Shown here: piece after piece, positions 16,827 to 26,415 of the stretch | Layout of the letters: each line of letters begins with the position of its first letter | Numbering within the stretch: the first letter of the stretch is position 1 | Assembly (NCBI GenBank): GCA_021604005.1 | Contig: BQIV01000005.1 | Location: 1-64,000, forward strand | Source: Nitrospirales bacterium | Lineage (GTDB): Bacteria > Nitrospirota > Nitrospiria > Nitrospirales > UBA8639 | Reading direction: 5' to 3' | Length of the DNA stretch: 64,000 nucleotides | Translations under genes and position numbers: made by a program | Notes under the pieces: generated by a model | What the model was told of the DNA's origin: nothing | Databases searched by the model: none | Seen by the model: only the letters and a program-made list of their open reading frames with translations

Positions 16827-18124
16827 TGAGAGTTTGTCAATAAATCCAATAACTTGCCCTGAAATCCAGGGAAAGACGTTTCAATGCAATCCGTCTCATC
16901 GATGACGATAGCTGAATTGGCAATCAGCCCGGCCACAGCCAACGACATGGCCACGCGATGGTCTCCATAGCTTTGGCAGTGAGCACCTGACAGTGTTTTC
17001 CCGCCCGTAATACTCAAGCCATCAGGCTTTTCCTCAATAGGAATGCCAAGTTTTGATAATTCCACCGCCATGGCATGAATTCTATCAGTTTCTTTGACAC
17101 GAAGCTCTTGCGCCCCAGTAATATGCGTGTGCCCTTCCGCAGCAGCAGCGGCAACACACAAAATGGGGAGTTCGTCAATCGTCTTGGGGATATCCTCAGC
17201 CTCGATAGTAATTCCATGAAGGTTCGTTGACTGAACCAAGAGATCGGCAACCGGTTCACCAGAAACCTCTCGTCGATTGCGAACTTCGATATGTGCCCCC
17301 ATCTTTTGCAGAAAATCGACCACCCCTGTTCTGGCAGGATTCATCCCAATTCCAGAGAGACAAAGCTCCGAACCTGGCACAATAGAGGCGGCAACCAGAA
17401 AAAAGGCTGCAGCTGACATATCTCCAGGAACTGAAAGCGGCTTCCCACTAAACGACCGACGACCGGTTACCGAGACAGTACAGCCATCAACTTGAACATC
17501 AACGCCCAAGTGTTGGAGCATGCGTTCCGTATGATCCCGAGACTTGATCGCCTCGGTCACACTCGTCACCCCATCAGCTAAAAGCCCTGCCAATAGAACA
17601 GCGGACTTTACTTGGGCGCTGGCCACAGGAGAGGCATACTCACAGCCTTTTAAGCCTTGACCAGTAATGGCCAATGGCGCGTATTCGCCAGCTTTTCGAC
17701 CGGTAATTGATGCGCCCATCATCCGAAGAGGTTTCACCACTCGCCCCATGGGTCGATTGCGCAGTGACCCATCGCCCGTGAGCACTGAAAAGAAATCCTG
17801 TCCAGCCAGCACACCCGCAAGGAGGCGAAGACCTGTACCCGAATTTCCGCAATCCAAAACCGTTGAAGGCTCAGTGAGCCCCCAAAGACCTTTCCCTAAG
17901 ACTCGCAGGGTCGTGGCATCGATGTCTTCAATTGGAATTCCTAGTGCACGGACAACGCGAAGCGTATTGAGACAATCCTCACCAAGGCAGTAGCCGGAAA
18001 TGATCGTTTCCCCTTGAGCTAGCCCTCCCAGGATCAGCGCACGATGTGTAATGGATTTATCGCCTGCCACCTGCACAGTTCCACGAAGCGGTTTGGTTGC
18101 GGCTGTCGTTGCCCACGAACTCAT
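16823..18124 (-). CDS. aroA: 3-phosphoshikimate 1-carboxyvinyltransferase (EPSP synthase)
   Basis: 433 aa, the sixth step of the shikimate pathway. Family motifs are present: GDKSITHRAL near the N-terminus, LDCGNSGTGLRLLAG, GDGSLRNRPMGRV and, near the C-terminus, ELRVKETDRI and YGDHRVAM. It overlaps tyrA upstream and cmk downstream by 4 nt each, so translation is coupled across the cluster. Confidence 0.97.
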   Translation of the reverse strand: MSSWATTAATKPLRGTVQVAGDKSITHRALILGGLAQGETIISGYCLGEDCLNTLRVVRALGIPIEDIDATTLRVLGKGLWGLTEPSTVLDCGNSGTGLRLLAGVLAGQDFFSVLTGDGSLRNRPMGRVVKPLRMMGASITGRKAGEYAPLAITGQGLKGCEYASPVASAQVKSAVLLAGLLADGVTSVTEAIKSRDHTERMLQHLGVDVQVDGCTVSVTGRRSFSGKPLSVPGDMSAAAFFLVAASIVPGSELCLSGIGMNPARTGVVDFLQKMGAHIEVRNRREVSGEPVADLLVQSTNLHGITIEAEDIPKTIDELPILCVAAAAAEGHTHITGAQELRVKETDRIHAMAVELSKLGIPIEEKPDGLSITGGKTLSGAHCQSYGDHRVAMSLAVAGLIANSAIVIDETDCIETSFPGFQGKLLDLLTNSQ

Positions 18125-18993
18125 GAGAGTCGCTCCCTTGCTTGCTTCGCCTGCTCCATGATTTTTTCGAGTCCTATGCCATCATTCTGTTCCACACAGC
18201 TCTTGAATTGTTTTAGATGATCCATATAGGTCTCAATCATTGTTATGAGATTGTCTCGATTGGCTAAACAAATGTCCCGCCACATCTCAGGGGAACTGGC
18301 GGCAATTCTGGTGGTATCCCGCAGCCCACCCCCAGAATACCCTAACAACGTAGTGGAGTGCCCTAATTGACTTTGGAGTTGTGTGAGCGCTTGCATCAAG
18401 GCAAAAGCCGCGACATGAGGCAGATGGCTGACCGCCCCTAACACAAAGTCATGGTCATAGGGGTCAAGCGAGCAGACATCTGAACCTGCAGATTTCCAGA
18501 GCCGACAAATAGACTCCAAGGCCTCCGGATCCGTTCGTGTCGTTGGGGTGACGAGACAACGGGCCCCTGTAAATAAATCAGCCGTGGCATATGCAACTCC
18601 GGACTTTTCGCGCCCTGCAATTGGATGAGCCCCAACAAAACGAACATGTTTCGGAAGCAACTGTTCGGCCTCTTCAACCAACCGACCTTTGACGCTTCCC
18701 ACGTCACTCACGATGGCTCGCGAGGGGAGACAACCTCCCCAATCACGCAAATGCGTCGCATAGGTATCAACCGGTGTGGCTAACACAACCAAGTCGGCAT
18801 CGTTAACGGCATCCTTTGCATCGGCTTCATACTGATCGATAGCACCAAGCGTCACGGCTAATTGAAGATTCTCAACACGGCGACCGACACCAATCACTGT
18901 TTCAGCCAAACCTTGCTGCTTCAGAATCAAGCCTAGTGACCCGCCAATCAGCCCAACACCAACAATAACGACTCTATGAAAAAGTCTATTCAT
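18121..18993 (-). CDS. tyrA: Prephenate dehydrogenase
   Basis: 290 aa. NAD(P)-dependent oxidative decarboxylation of prephenate in tyrosine synthesis. A Rossmann motif GVGLIGGSLG (about residues 12-21) opens the protein. VVLATPVDTY, VSDVGSVKG, FVGAHPIAGREKSG and the helical C-terminal dimerisation part with HLPHVAAFAL follow. No ACT domain is attached. First of the four genes joined by 4-nt overlaps. Confidence 0.95.
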   Translation of the reverse strand: MNRLFHRVVIVGVGLIGGSLGLILKQQGLAETVIGVGRRVENLQLAVTLGAIDQYEADAKDAVNDADLVVLATPVDTYATHLRDWGGCLPSRAIVSDVGSVKGRLVEEAEQLLPKHVRFVGAHPIAGREKSGVAYATADLFTGARCLVTPTTRTDPEALESICRLWKSAGSDVCSLDPYDHDFVLGAVSHLPHVAAFALMQALTQLQSQLGHSTTLLGYSGGGLRDTTRIAASSPEMWRDICLANRDNLITMIETYMDHLKQFKSCVEQNDGIGLEKIMEQAKQARERLS

Positions 18994-19093
18994 CTCTGAT
19001 TCAGGTCATCACGTAACACACATTATGATATTGCCAAAAATTGACAGACAGAAGCTTCCTAATCGACGAAGAACGTCTGGCCTCACATGCCTA

Positions 19094-20107
19094 CTATAAA
19101 TCCCGCCCAACAGCTTCGGCAATGAGCTTCAAACTCGACATGAGATCTTTGAAACGCGATGGCTTGAGTGACTCCTCTCCATCGCAGAGGGCGCATTCGG
19201 GGTTAGAGTGAACCTCGATCAGCAAACCATCGGCTCCACAGGCAATCGCGGCTTTCGCCAGAGGGGCCACGAGGTTCCACCTTCCAGTCGCGTGACTGGG
19301 ATCGACAATGACTGGCAGATGAGACATTTCCTTCAAGGTGGGAACAGCGCTGAGATCAAGTGTATTTCGGTATTGCGTTTCGAATGTTCGAATGCCTCGC
19401 TCACACAGCATCACATTGCGATTACCACGAGACATGAGATATTCAGCCGAAAGCAAGAATTCTTTGATAGTAGCAGAAAGGCCGCGTTTCAATAATACCG
19501 GCTTATCATAATCGCCAACCTCTTTGAGTAACTCAAAGTTCTGCATGTTTCGGGCGCCAATTTGAATAATGTCGGCCTTTTCTAAAAAATGGCCCAGATC
19601 CCTGGCATCCAAAATTTCACTCACAACAGGAAGCCCCGTTTGCTTGCGGGCTTCGACTAAATAATCGAGACCTTCTTGGCCCAGCCCCTGAAAGGAATAG
19701 GGCGATGTTCGCGGCTTGTACGCACCGCCTCGTAAAATTGCTGCCCCGGCGGACGAAACTTCCCTCGCAATCCCCACGGTTAACTCTCGCTTTTCAACTG
19801 CGCAGGGACCTGCCATGACGGCAATTTTCTTCCCGCCAACTTTGACCCCATTTACATCAATCACCGTGTCATGTTTCTGGAATTCGCGACTCACCAATTT
19901 CCATGGAGCCAACACCGGCGTCACGCTCTCCACACCAGGAAACACCGTGAGCGGCTGCCCCTGAAGAATCCGGTCATCTCCGATTACACCAACCACCGTC
20001 CGCTCTTCTCCCGTCGAAACCTGCGCTTTTAATCCTAACTCACGCAGTCGTTCGACCAGATGCTCCACATCATGTTCCGTGGCGTCCGGTTTCATGACGA
20101 TAATCAT
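19094..20107 (-). CDS. aroF: 3-deoxy-7-phosphoheptulonate (DAHP) synthase
   Basis: 337 aa. First enzyme of the shikimate pathway, of the type found in Thermotoga and Bacillus: an N-terminal ferredoxin-like regulatory domain (about residues 1-70, MIIVMKPDATEHDVEHLVER) before the TIM-barrel. Barrel motifs include AGPCAVEKREL, RGGAYKPRTSPYSFQGLG, IGARNMQNFELL, LLKRG and PVIVDPSHATGR. The N-terminal domain probably mediates feedback inhibition by an aromatic end product. It lies between hisC and tyrA. Confidence 0.95.
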   Translation of the reverse strand: MIIVMKPDATEHDVEHLVERLRELGLKAQVSTGEERTVVGVIGDDRILQGQPLTVFPGVESVTPVLAPWKLVSREFQKHDTVIDVNGVKVGGKKIAVMAGPCAVEKRELTVGIAREVSSAGAAILRGGAYKPRTSPYSFQGLGQEGLDYLVEARKQTGLPVVSEILDARDLGHFLEKADIIQIGARNMQNFELLKEVGDYDKPVLLKRGLSATIKEFLLSAEYLMSRGNRNVMLCERGIRTFETQYRNTLDLSAVPTLKEMSHLPVIVDPSHATGRWNLVAPLAKAAIACGADGLLIEVHSNPECALCDGEESLKPSRFKDLMSSLKLIAEAVGRDL

Positions 20108-20132
20108 AAAGCAGATTTCCTTACTTCTAGAA

Positions 20133-21221
20133 TCAACCTAACACGACTCCCAAGGCTTGAAGAAAGCGACGGTTTTCTTCGGGCTTTCCAACCGTCACAC
20201 GAATCATAGAGCCCTTGATGTGACGGACAATCACGCCTTCTCGAAGCAGACCATCGAAAATCTGTCGCCCATCTCGCTTGGTATCAAAATAAAGGAAATT
20301 GGCTTGACTGGGAATGACCACCATGCCCAACTTTGTGAGCCCTGCTTCTAGGATCGCCATCTCTGTAGCATTGACCGATCGACTCGTCGCGACATGTTCT
20401 TCATCATCGAGAGCCCCCAATGCAGCCAATTGCGCAAGGCTATTTGCATTAAATGGCGGACGTATTCGATTCACATAGTCAACAACCTCTGTCGACGTGA
20501 CCCCATATCCTACACGCAATCCAGCCAGCCCATAAATTTTTGAAAATGTTCGCAAGACGACAACCGGGCGCTGCTGCTTCACATATTGCAGGCTGTCTGG
20601 ATATTCCGCGGACCGGACATATTCATAGTAGGCTTCATCGAATACCACAATAACGTGATCTGGAAGTTTGGCTAAAAACGCATCAATCTCAGCCATCGAC
20701 ACCATCGTGCCGGTCGGATTATTCGGATTACACAAAAAGACGAGTCGAGTCTTATCGGTCACCGCCGCGGCCATAGCAGACAAATCATGGCGCCAATCTT
20801 TCAGCGGCACTTCGACCGGCACGCCATGCGATCCTTGAACCGAAAGCTTGTACATCACAAAGGTATGATCAGCCATCACGGCTTCTTCACCCGGCGCTAA
20901 GAACGCTTTGATTAAGAGGCTAATGACTTCATCCGAACCATTGCCCACGATGAGTTGATCCGCCGACACTTTCCATCGTTCGGCCAGGGCTCGTCGCAAA
21001 TAATGCGCCCCACCATCAGGATACCGGTTCAACGTCGCCACCCCCTCAGCCAATACCGCTTGAGCTTTTGGCGACGGACCTAAAGGGTTCTCATTTGAGG
21101 CGAGCTTAATCGCATTCGTTATTCCCAGCTCTCGCTCTAATTCGTCCAAGGGCTTTCCTGGAGAATAGGGAACGAGAGAAGAAATGTTAGGGTGAACTTT
21201 TAACGGCATGTGAAAACTCAA
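20133..21221 (-). CDS. hisC: Histidinol-phosphate / aromatic aminotransferase
   Basis: 362 aa PLP-dependent class I/II aminotransferase. Family features are LASNENPLGPSPKA, the NPNNPTGT motif, FDEAYYEYV, and the PLP lysine in TFSKIYGLAGLRVGYG. The position inside an aromatic amino-acid cluster (pheA, DAHP synthase, tyrA) suggests that it works in tyrosine/phenylalanine synthesis as well as, or instead of, histidine synthesis. The sequence alone does not separate these roles. Confidence 0.92.
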   Translation of the reverse strand: MSFHMPLKVHPNISSLVPYSPGKPLDELERELGITNAIKLASNENPLGPSPKAQAVLAEGVATLNRYPDGGAHYLRRALAERWKVSADQLIVGNGSDEVISLLIKAFLAPGEEAVMADHTFVMYKLSVQGSHGVPVEVPLKDWRHDLSAMAAAVTDKTRLVFLCNPNNPTGTMVSMAEIDAFLAKLPDHVIVVFDEAYYEYVRSAEYPDSLQYVKQQRPVVVLRTFSKIYGLAGLRVGYGVTSTEVVDYVNRIRPPFNANSLAQLAALGALDDEEHVATSRSVNATEMAILEAGLTKLGMVVIPSQANFLYFDTKRDGRQIFDGLLREGVIVRHIKGSMIRVTVGKPEENRRFLQALGVVLG

Positions 21222-21254
21222 TGGTTAGAATAGAAACATCTCCACCGGCTTAAT

Positions 21255-21360
21255 TCAAAATGTAAAATGAAAAGTGCAAAGTAACGGATCAGAGATGAAA
21301 ACACCTGACCCTGTATTCAATTTCATCTATTTTGCATTTTTCACTTTGCAATTTACATTT
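21255..21360. repeat. Imperfect AT-rich inverted repeat between hisC and pheA
   Basis: A left arm around 21255-21281 (words AAATGTAAAATG and AAAGTGCAAAG) is mirrored imperfectly by a right arm around 21331-21360 (TTTGCATTTTTCAC and CTTTGCAATTTACATTT). About 50 bp lies between. Such TTTTGCA/TTTACATT words are typical of non-coding dispersed repeats. It could act as a stem-loop between the two genes. Confidence 0.5.
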
Positions 21361-21365
21361 CCCCT

Positions 21366-22460
21366 CTATCCATTTGCGGACGGATACGACCCGAGAACCT
21401 TCAAGAAGAGACAACGCCCCTTGACTTCATCAATCGCTTTTTTCAACCGGTCATCATCTTGATGGCCCTCTAGGTCCATGAAAAAGAGGTATTCCCAGAC
21501 TTTACGTCTCGTAGGCCTGGACTCGATCTTCGTCATGTTGATGCCATAAGACGAAAATGGCCGGATCATATCATACAACGCGCCCACTCGATCTTTCGCA
21601 GACACGATAATGGACGTTTTATCTTTCCCGGTTCGCTCGGATCCACGTTGGGATAGGATTAAAAACCTTGTCGAGTTATGAATATTGTCTTCAATGCGTG
21701 ATCGAAGAATTTTTAATCCGTAAATTTCCGCGGCGATTTCAGACGCGATGGCCCCGGCAGTCGCATCATTGACGCATCGTTCAGCCGCGCGCGCCGTGCT
21801 GGGCTCCTCAGAAATCATAGCCGAGGGCAAATTGGCTTCCAACCAATTACGACATTGGGCAATCGCTTGCGGGTGCGAATAGATGGTCTTAATCTGTTCG
21901 AGCGAGTCGGCTTTGGACAACACATTGTGAGCAATCTCAAACATAATTTCGCCATAAATGAGCAACGGTGAATCTACCAGTAAATCAAGGGTGTGATTCA
22001 CCACGCCCTCGGTCGAATTTTCGACAGGCACGATACCGAATCGAATTCGTCCACGTTCCACCTCATCGAATACATCTTTAATGCTGCTGACCGGAATATA
22101 TTCAGCCGACTCCCCAAACTTGTTGACCGCTGCCAAATGGGTAAACGTCGCAGGCGGTCCAAGATATGCCACGGTTTGAGAGCCCTCGAGCGAAAGCGAA
22201 GCCGACATGATCTCACGATACACCGGTCTGATAGCCGAGCTGGGAAACGGACCAGGGTTCTTTGCCGCTAATCGCTCGACAATCGCCGTCTCACGACCCT
22301 GGGTATGTAGATGAGCAGAGGCATCCTTCTGCTTCTTTAAATGCCCGACTTGAATAACGTATTGCGACCGTTCGTTCAGAATTTTGAGGATCTCGTCATC
22401 TAAGCGGTCAATATTATCTCGGCAGGAGGAAATATCGTTAGGCAGTTCCACAGAGTCCAC
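21366..22460 (-). CDS. pheA: Bifunctional chorismate mutase / prephenate dehydratase (P-protein)
   Basis: 364 aa with three parts: an AroQ-type chorismate mutase helical domain (about residues 5-90, IDRLDDEILKILNERSQYV), the prephenate dehydratase domain (YLGPPATFTHLAA, VPVENSTEGVVNHTLDLL, DNIHNSTRFLIL) and a C-terminal ACT domain (TSIIVSAKDRVGALYDMIRPF ... MTKIESRPTRRKVWEY). Feedback inhibition by phenylalanine through the ACT domain is expected. The start is GTG; a second GTG three codons in (22451) has the better-spaced ribosome-binding site (GGAG, 8 nt) and may be the true start. Confidence 0.95.
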   Translation of the reverse strand: MDSVELPNDISSCRDNIDRLDDEILKILNERSQYVIQVGHLKKQKDASAHLHTQGRETAIVERLAAKNPGPFPSSAIRPVYREIMSASLSLEGSQTVAYLGPPATFTHLAAVNKFGESAEYIPVSSIKDVFDEVERGRIRFGIVPVENSTEGVVNHTLDLLVDSPLLIYGEIMFEIAHNVLSKADSLEQIKTIYSHPQAIAQCRNWLEANLPSAMISEEPSTARAAERCVNDATAGAIASEIAAEIYGLKILRSRIEDNIHNSTRFLILSQRGSERTGKDKTSIIVSAKDRVGALYDMIRPFSSYGINMTKIESRPTRRKVWEYLFFMDLEGHQDDDRLKKAIDEVKGRCLFLKVLGSYPSANG

Positions 22461-22877
22461 TCCGGGTTATTGTAGTTTTCTCACATCCACCGCCCCCCTC
22501 AACCCTATGAGGAGAGAGCTTTAGCGAAGGAAGAGCACATGAACGTCTTCCTCAACTATAACTAATTTGAACCGACCAGCATAGCCGGAAAACAAGGGGT
22601 TTTCAAGCAGGATGGTGGTCTGAAACGAGAGAGTCATACCTACACGGCGACTTTCACAGAATTGTAAATTTTGTGCGCACGGGTATCACTTAGACTCTGG
22701 AGCTCTAGTGGGCAAGCTAGATATGCCGTTTGGGATCCATCTTTTTATGGAGAACCCTCATAATCATAATACCATCTTACTTGATCTTGTAAAAAATGAT
22801 ATGGCTTGCATGTTCAAATCGGAAATAGCCCCTACGGATGTGATCTGTGACTGTGCGACTATCGAAAAATGCTTATC
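22461..22877. other. Intergenic at the left edge of the accessory patch
   Basis: About 417 nt upstream of pheA and behind the 3' end of the Abi-alpha-like gene. A plus-strand frame at 22708-22935 exists but has no recognisable domain or ribosome-binding site and runs into the neighbouring gene on the other strand, so I do not call it. No RNA gene is seen. Confidence 0.3.
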
Positions 22878-23612
22878 CTACAATTTATGGGTTTTTGGAA
22901 GGCTATCGGGCGCACATGCCTTCGTAAACAATTGACCAAATGAAGTGAGTTGGGCAAGACTAGTAATACGAACCCCGGTTTGTACATTCGGATCTGCTTC
23001 GAAAACTGGCTCTTGATTACCCTGTTGCCAGATTCCCGCGAGATTTAGACTGTGCAGGTGATCCATGTACAACGAATAGTTTTCTTGGGCTGTTAGAGCA
23101 TTTGTGGGAAACTCATTATGGATTACCTCCCGCGGTGAGAATGTATTGCTGTCCGCATGGAACCTCGCGTAGGTTCTATATAGATAACTCTTGCGTTTTA
23201 AATGAAATAGAACTACCGCTTCATCCGGACTTAGTTGGGCGATAATTTGGTGAAACGCTGGATGCGCTTCATTAACTCGCTCTCGATCAATTGCCCGCGC
23301 GAGAAGATTTAGAAACATCTCCGCAATAACACTATCCTCAGGAACGAACCTAAGACCGTCAAGAGTCGGACCTGCTATCTGAGGGTGAGCTTCAATTCGA
23401 CGTTCTTCCGGAACTTTTTCGGCAATTCGTTTAAGGAAATTTTGATAGCGGTCGTTTTGTGCAGCAAGGTAGTCAATGGGCGCAATAATCCATCGTGCTG
23501 TTTTAGCAATTGACTCCAGTGAAGTGCAGACCTGTTTGGTGGTTGGCTGCGCAACATCCTCGTATACCTTTTCAACTGGAAGCAATTTGGATAATTCCTC
23601 TAGCCAGTCCAT
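22878..23612 (-). CDS. Abi-alpha (DUF4393)-like protein, possible phage-defence factor
   Basis: 244 aa, no signal peptide. The middle has the layout I associate with DUF4393 / Abi-alpha: a short hydrophobic IIAPIDYLAAQNDRY segment, then KVPEERRIEAHPQIAGPTL, GLRFVPEDSVIAEMFLNLLARA, a HPAFHQIIAQLSPDEA motif and a helical C-terminus. Proteins of this family have been linked to abortive infection in lactic acid bacteria, but the mechanism is not known. It stands alone beside an FAD monooxygenase and a vapBC module, which suggests an acquired patch. Confidence 0.65.
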   Translation of the reverse strand: MDWLEELSKLLPVEKVYEDVAQPTTKQVCTSLESIAKTARWIIAPIDYLAAQNDRYQNFLKRIAEKVPEERRIEAHPQIAGPTLDGLRFVPEDSVIAEMFLNLLARAIDRERVNEAHPAFHQIIAQLSPDEAVVLFHLKRKSYLYRTYARFHADSNTFSPREVIHNEFPTNALTAQENYSLYMDHLHSLNLAGIWQQGNQEPVFEADPNVQTGVRITSLAQLTSFGQLFTKACAPDSLPKTHKL

Positions 23613-23975
23613 ATATTTACGTCTTAGATGGATACTTAAATGACCTTATTGGTCAATATATCTCTTAATGAAACACAAATGGCTATTCGGTTAAATTTTT
23701 GAAGAAAATGGGACTGAAACCTTTAAGCATATTCGTCCCCTCAACTTCTTGTGTTTATTAGATATTGAAATTTTCGTAACATTTCTCTTTAGGTAAGTGC
23801 TAAATTGTTAGGCTTCGATAAAAAATTTCAAAACTTCCAAAGCTGATCTGTATAAGCAAACTATTATTATGCGTTCTTCTTTAAAAATCCAGAAAAAATG
23901 TTTTCCCCTTGTCCACCGACCCTATTTATGCGTGCGTACATGCAAGGACTTATGTCACCTTCGTTCGGATTAATA
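23613..23975. other. AT-rich intergenic
   Basis: 363 nt with a clearly higher A+T content than the surroundings. It contains the small inverted repeat TGACC-5-GGTCA at 23641-23655, just upstream of the Abi-alpha-like gene, possibly an operator. No gene is seen. Confidence 0.35.
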
Positions 23976-25316
23976 TCAACTTCCGCGCAATACCCGCCAG
24001 ACTATCTTGGGATGCATCAAACTTGTGGGTGGCGCCATGAGATTCATGACTTTGAGAAATTGTGCGTAGACGACAGGATCGTGCTGCGTGGCACGATGGA
24101 CTTTAGTGAGGTACGCATTGGTGAGATCCGTCATTGCTGGCTTCTTGCCTACGGTTTCCGGATATCGGAAATCTTCACAGGCAGCCATTTGCCAGGGTAT
24201 GTCGACGACCGTTGCGATTCGCTGAAAGAATGGCCGCCACAGTCCAGTCAAGGGTGCCTGTTGTCGTAAGAGACGATCAAGGGCTTGGACCTGCATGGCC
24301 GCAGAGGTCATCCCTTGTCCATAAATTGGATTGAAGCTCGCAATGGCATCGCCTAAGACGAGATAGCCTTCTGGAAACCGAGTGAGCTTCTCATAGCGGC
24401 GACGAAGACTCGATGGGAATTTATAGGTAAATACATCTGAAAGCGGCTCAGCTCGGCGCACGACATCGTAGACGTCAGAAACCGGTAAGCGGCGGATAAA
24501 TTCAAGATACTCCGACTCATCTGTTGGCGGATGATCTCCAAGCCACCCACCGGCAGAGACAATCCAACGATCATTTTCGACAGGAAAAAGAAATGACATA
24601 TGTTTTTGTGTTGGTGGCGTTGGGGAAATCATCACCAGTTTTGCCCCAACGAGATCGTTCTCACGACGTCGATACAGACGAGTCGCATATCCGACTCCAA
24701 CCTTGACCTCATCTTCAGGCGGTCGATCATATCCCAAATGCTCCAGCCACTTACCAGCCGAAGAACCACGTCCCGTCGCATCGACGACAAGATCGGCGTC
24801 TAAGGTCGTTTCGGCTGCTCCGTCGTTTCCAGACACTACATGAACACCAAGAACCCGAGTTCGTTCGTCATTCACAGCCAACCCACGTACGGCACATGAT
24901 GACTGAATTGTTACATTGGGCAACTGCGTAACATACTGACGGATGTTCCACTCTAAAAATATGCGGCTCACCGAAACGGCATGAAGTCCGCTGGTAAATT
25001 GTTTCTTGTACCCGTCAAAGTGATACCAGCGAATCGCTTCACCCATATCAGAGATAATCGCTCCCCCCTTAACCAGAGAGTCCTCAAGATCAGGGAATAG
25101 ATCTTTGATGATACGAAATCCTTGAGCAAGAAGACCGTGGAGATGGCGGGTGTGAGGCTGACCTCTGCGAGATTCAGGATGATCGTTGACGACATCACGT
25201 TCGAGAATCGTAACTTGGTCGAAATGATCGCTTAAGACACGAGCCGTAAACAGCCCGGCTAAACTGCAGCCGATGACCACCGCATGTGTTCGCTGGTTTG
25301 GTAAGTTTTGAGTCAT
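23976..25316 (-). CDS. FAD-dependent monooxygenase/oxidoreductase of unknown substrate
   Basis: About 446 aa. An N-terminal dinucleotide-binding motif GCSLAGLFTARVL (about residues 16-28), DADLVVDATGRGS in the middle and the FAD motif YLVLGDAIASFNPIYGQGM near residue 345 identify a PHBH-like FAD enzyme. There is no transmembrane anchor. The start is chosen at ATG 25316, ahead of the Rossmann strand; a TTG at 25358 is unlikely. The substrate cannot be inferred. Neighbouring genes are a DUF4393 protein and a broken PIN gene, so context gives no pathway. Confidence 0.75.
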   Translation of the reverse strand: MTQNLPNQRTHAVVIGCSLAGLFTARVLSDHFDQVTILERDVVNDHPESRRGQPHTRHLHGLLAQGFRIIKDLFPDLEDSLVKGGAIISDMGEAIRWYHFDGYKKQFTSGLHAVSVSRIFLEWNIRQYVTQLPNVTIQSSCAVRGLAVNDERTRVLGVHVVSGNDGAAETTLDADLVVDATGRGSSAGKWLEHLGYDRPPEDEVKVGVGYATRLYRRRENDLVGAKLVMISPTPPTQKHMSFLFPVENDRWIVSAGGWLGDHPPTDESEYLEFIRRLPVSDVYDVVRRAEPLSDVFTYKFPSSLRRRYEKLTRFPEGYLVLGDAIASFNPIYGQGMTSAAMQVQALDRLLRQQAPLTGLWRPFFQRIATVVDIPWQMAACEDFRYPETVGKKPAMTDLTNAYLTKVHRATQHDPVVYAQFLKVMNLMAPPTSLMHPKIVWRVLRGS

Positions 25317-25418
25317 GTAGGACTTATGCTTCGTAAGAGGGGCTTTTCGCCCAAACAAAGGTCATCACTCGTTCAGAATCATCTAGACATACGAGTGGCG
25401 AACTACTCTTGGATTCAA

Positions 25419-25612
25419 TTATGAGGATTTGCTCAATTCTTGAACAAGTTGTTTTGGTATGATCGCTTTGATGGGTGAATTCGTATAATCACGGATGTTT
25501 CTTGTTGCGATAACCTCGGCTCTTCCTGCAACCGCCGCAGCTACCTGCATGGCATCCTCAACGTCCTTCATGGGTAACTGACAGAAAGCAGGTAGTTGAG
25601 TGGGAAAGAAGG
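25419..25612 (-). pseudogene. Truncated PIN-domain (VapC-like) gene
   Basis: A minus-strand frame closing at 25419 encodes only the C-terminal ~60 residues of a PIN domain: MKDVEDAMQVAAAVAGRAEV, then IATRNIRDYTNSPIKAIIP, then QELSKSS. The VEDA...A and TRN-RDY segments are the third and fourth PIN motifs. An in-frame TAA lies upstream near 25613, and no N-terminal half with the first acidic motif is found. It is not a continuation of the intact vapC next door, which has its own complete set of motifs. Confidence 0.65.
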
Positions 25613-25651
25613 TGCATTACATTCAAGTCTGGCCTTACGCGAAAGAAAATT

Positions 25652-26035
25652 TCACCAAACAGTTTTGGCCGCGTCATATTGTGAGACAAGCGTATCGCAG
25701 GTAATGATTTTCATATCATGCAACACTCCCGTCGTAATAATAATCCGATCACATGGATCATTGTGGAGCGCTGGAAGCTGGACTGACGCGATGGTAATGG
25801 CGCTGGTCATTGGCAACTCTCGAATACCATGAAATTCCAAGACCTCGGCATACCATTCCGCTACTGGCAAGGGAAGTTCTAATTTTTGCCCACGACTTTT
25901 AATCGCAACTTCGAATGCCGTGATGGTAGAAACAAAAAGCGAGTCTGCATGCTTTCTTATGACTCGCTTTGCTTCAGCTGAGAGCTTACGTTGATCAGAC
26001 GCAAGCCACAAAAGTGCGCAGGTATCGAGTATCAC
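25652..26035 (-). CDS. vapC: VapC-type PIN-domain toxin
   Basis: 127 aa ribonuclease-type toxin. PIN acidic residues are present: D4 in MILDTCALLW, E in STITAFEVAIKS, and D in HNDPCDRIIITTG with DTLVSQYD at the end. The start is GTG, 7 nt after the antitoxin stop. This C-terminal pattern belongs to the PIN subgroup usually paired with Phd/YefM antitoxins, which agrees with its neighbour. Confidence 0.88.
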   Translation of the reverse strand: MILDTCALLWLASDQRKLSAEAKRVIRKHADSLFVSTITAFEVAIKSRGQKLELPLPVAEWYAEVLEFHGIRELPMTSAITIASVQLPALHNDPCDRIIITTGVLHDMKIITCDTLVSQYDAAKTVW

Positions 26036-26042
26036 TCTTGAT

Positions 26043-26351
<309 letters not shown>

Positions 26352-26415
26352 TAATTTCAGTCAGAAATAGTAAAGCTAACTTTTAATGTAACAGGCCAGA
26401 ATGTCAGGGAATGAG

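Noticed and set aside
22708-22935. 75-aa plus-strand ORF in the gap before the Abi-alpha-like gene
   Set aside because: No domain, no ribosome-binding site, and it runs into the opposite-strand gene. It has the look of repeated spurious ORFs.
23976-25316. Geranylgeranyl reductase or squalene-type enzyme
   Set aside because: The FAD motifs are general to PHBH-like enzymes; I see no substrate-specific signature, so only the broad class is reported.
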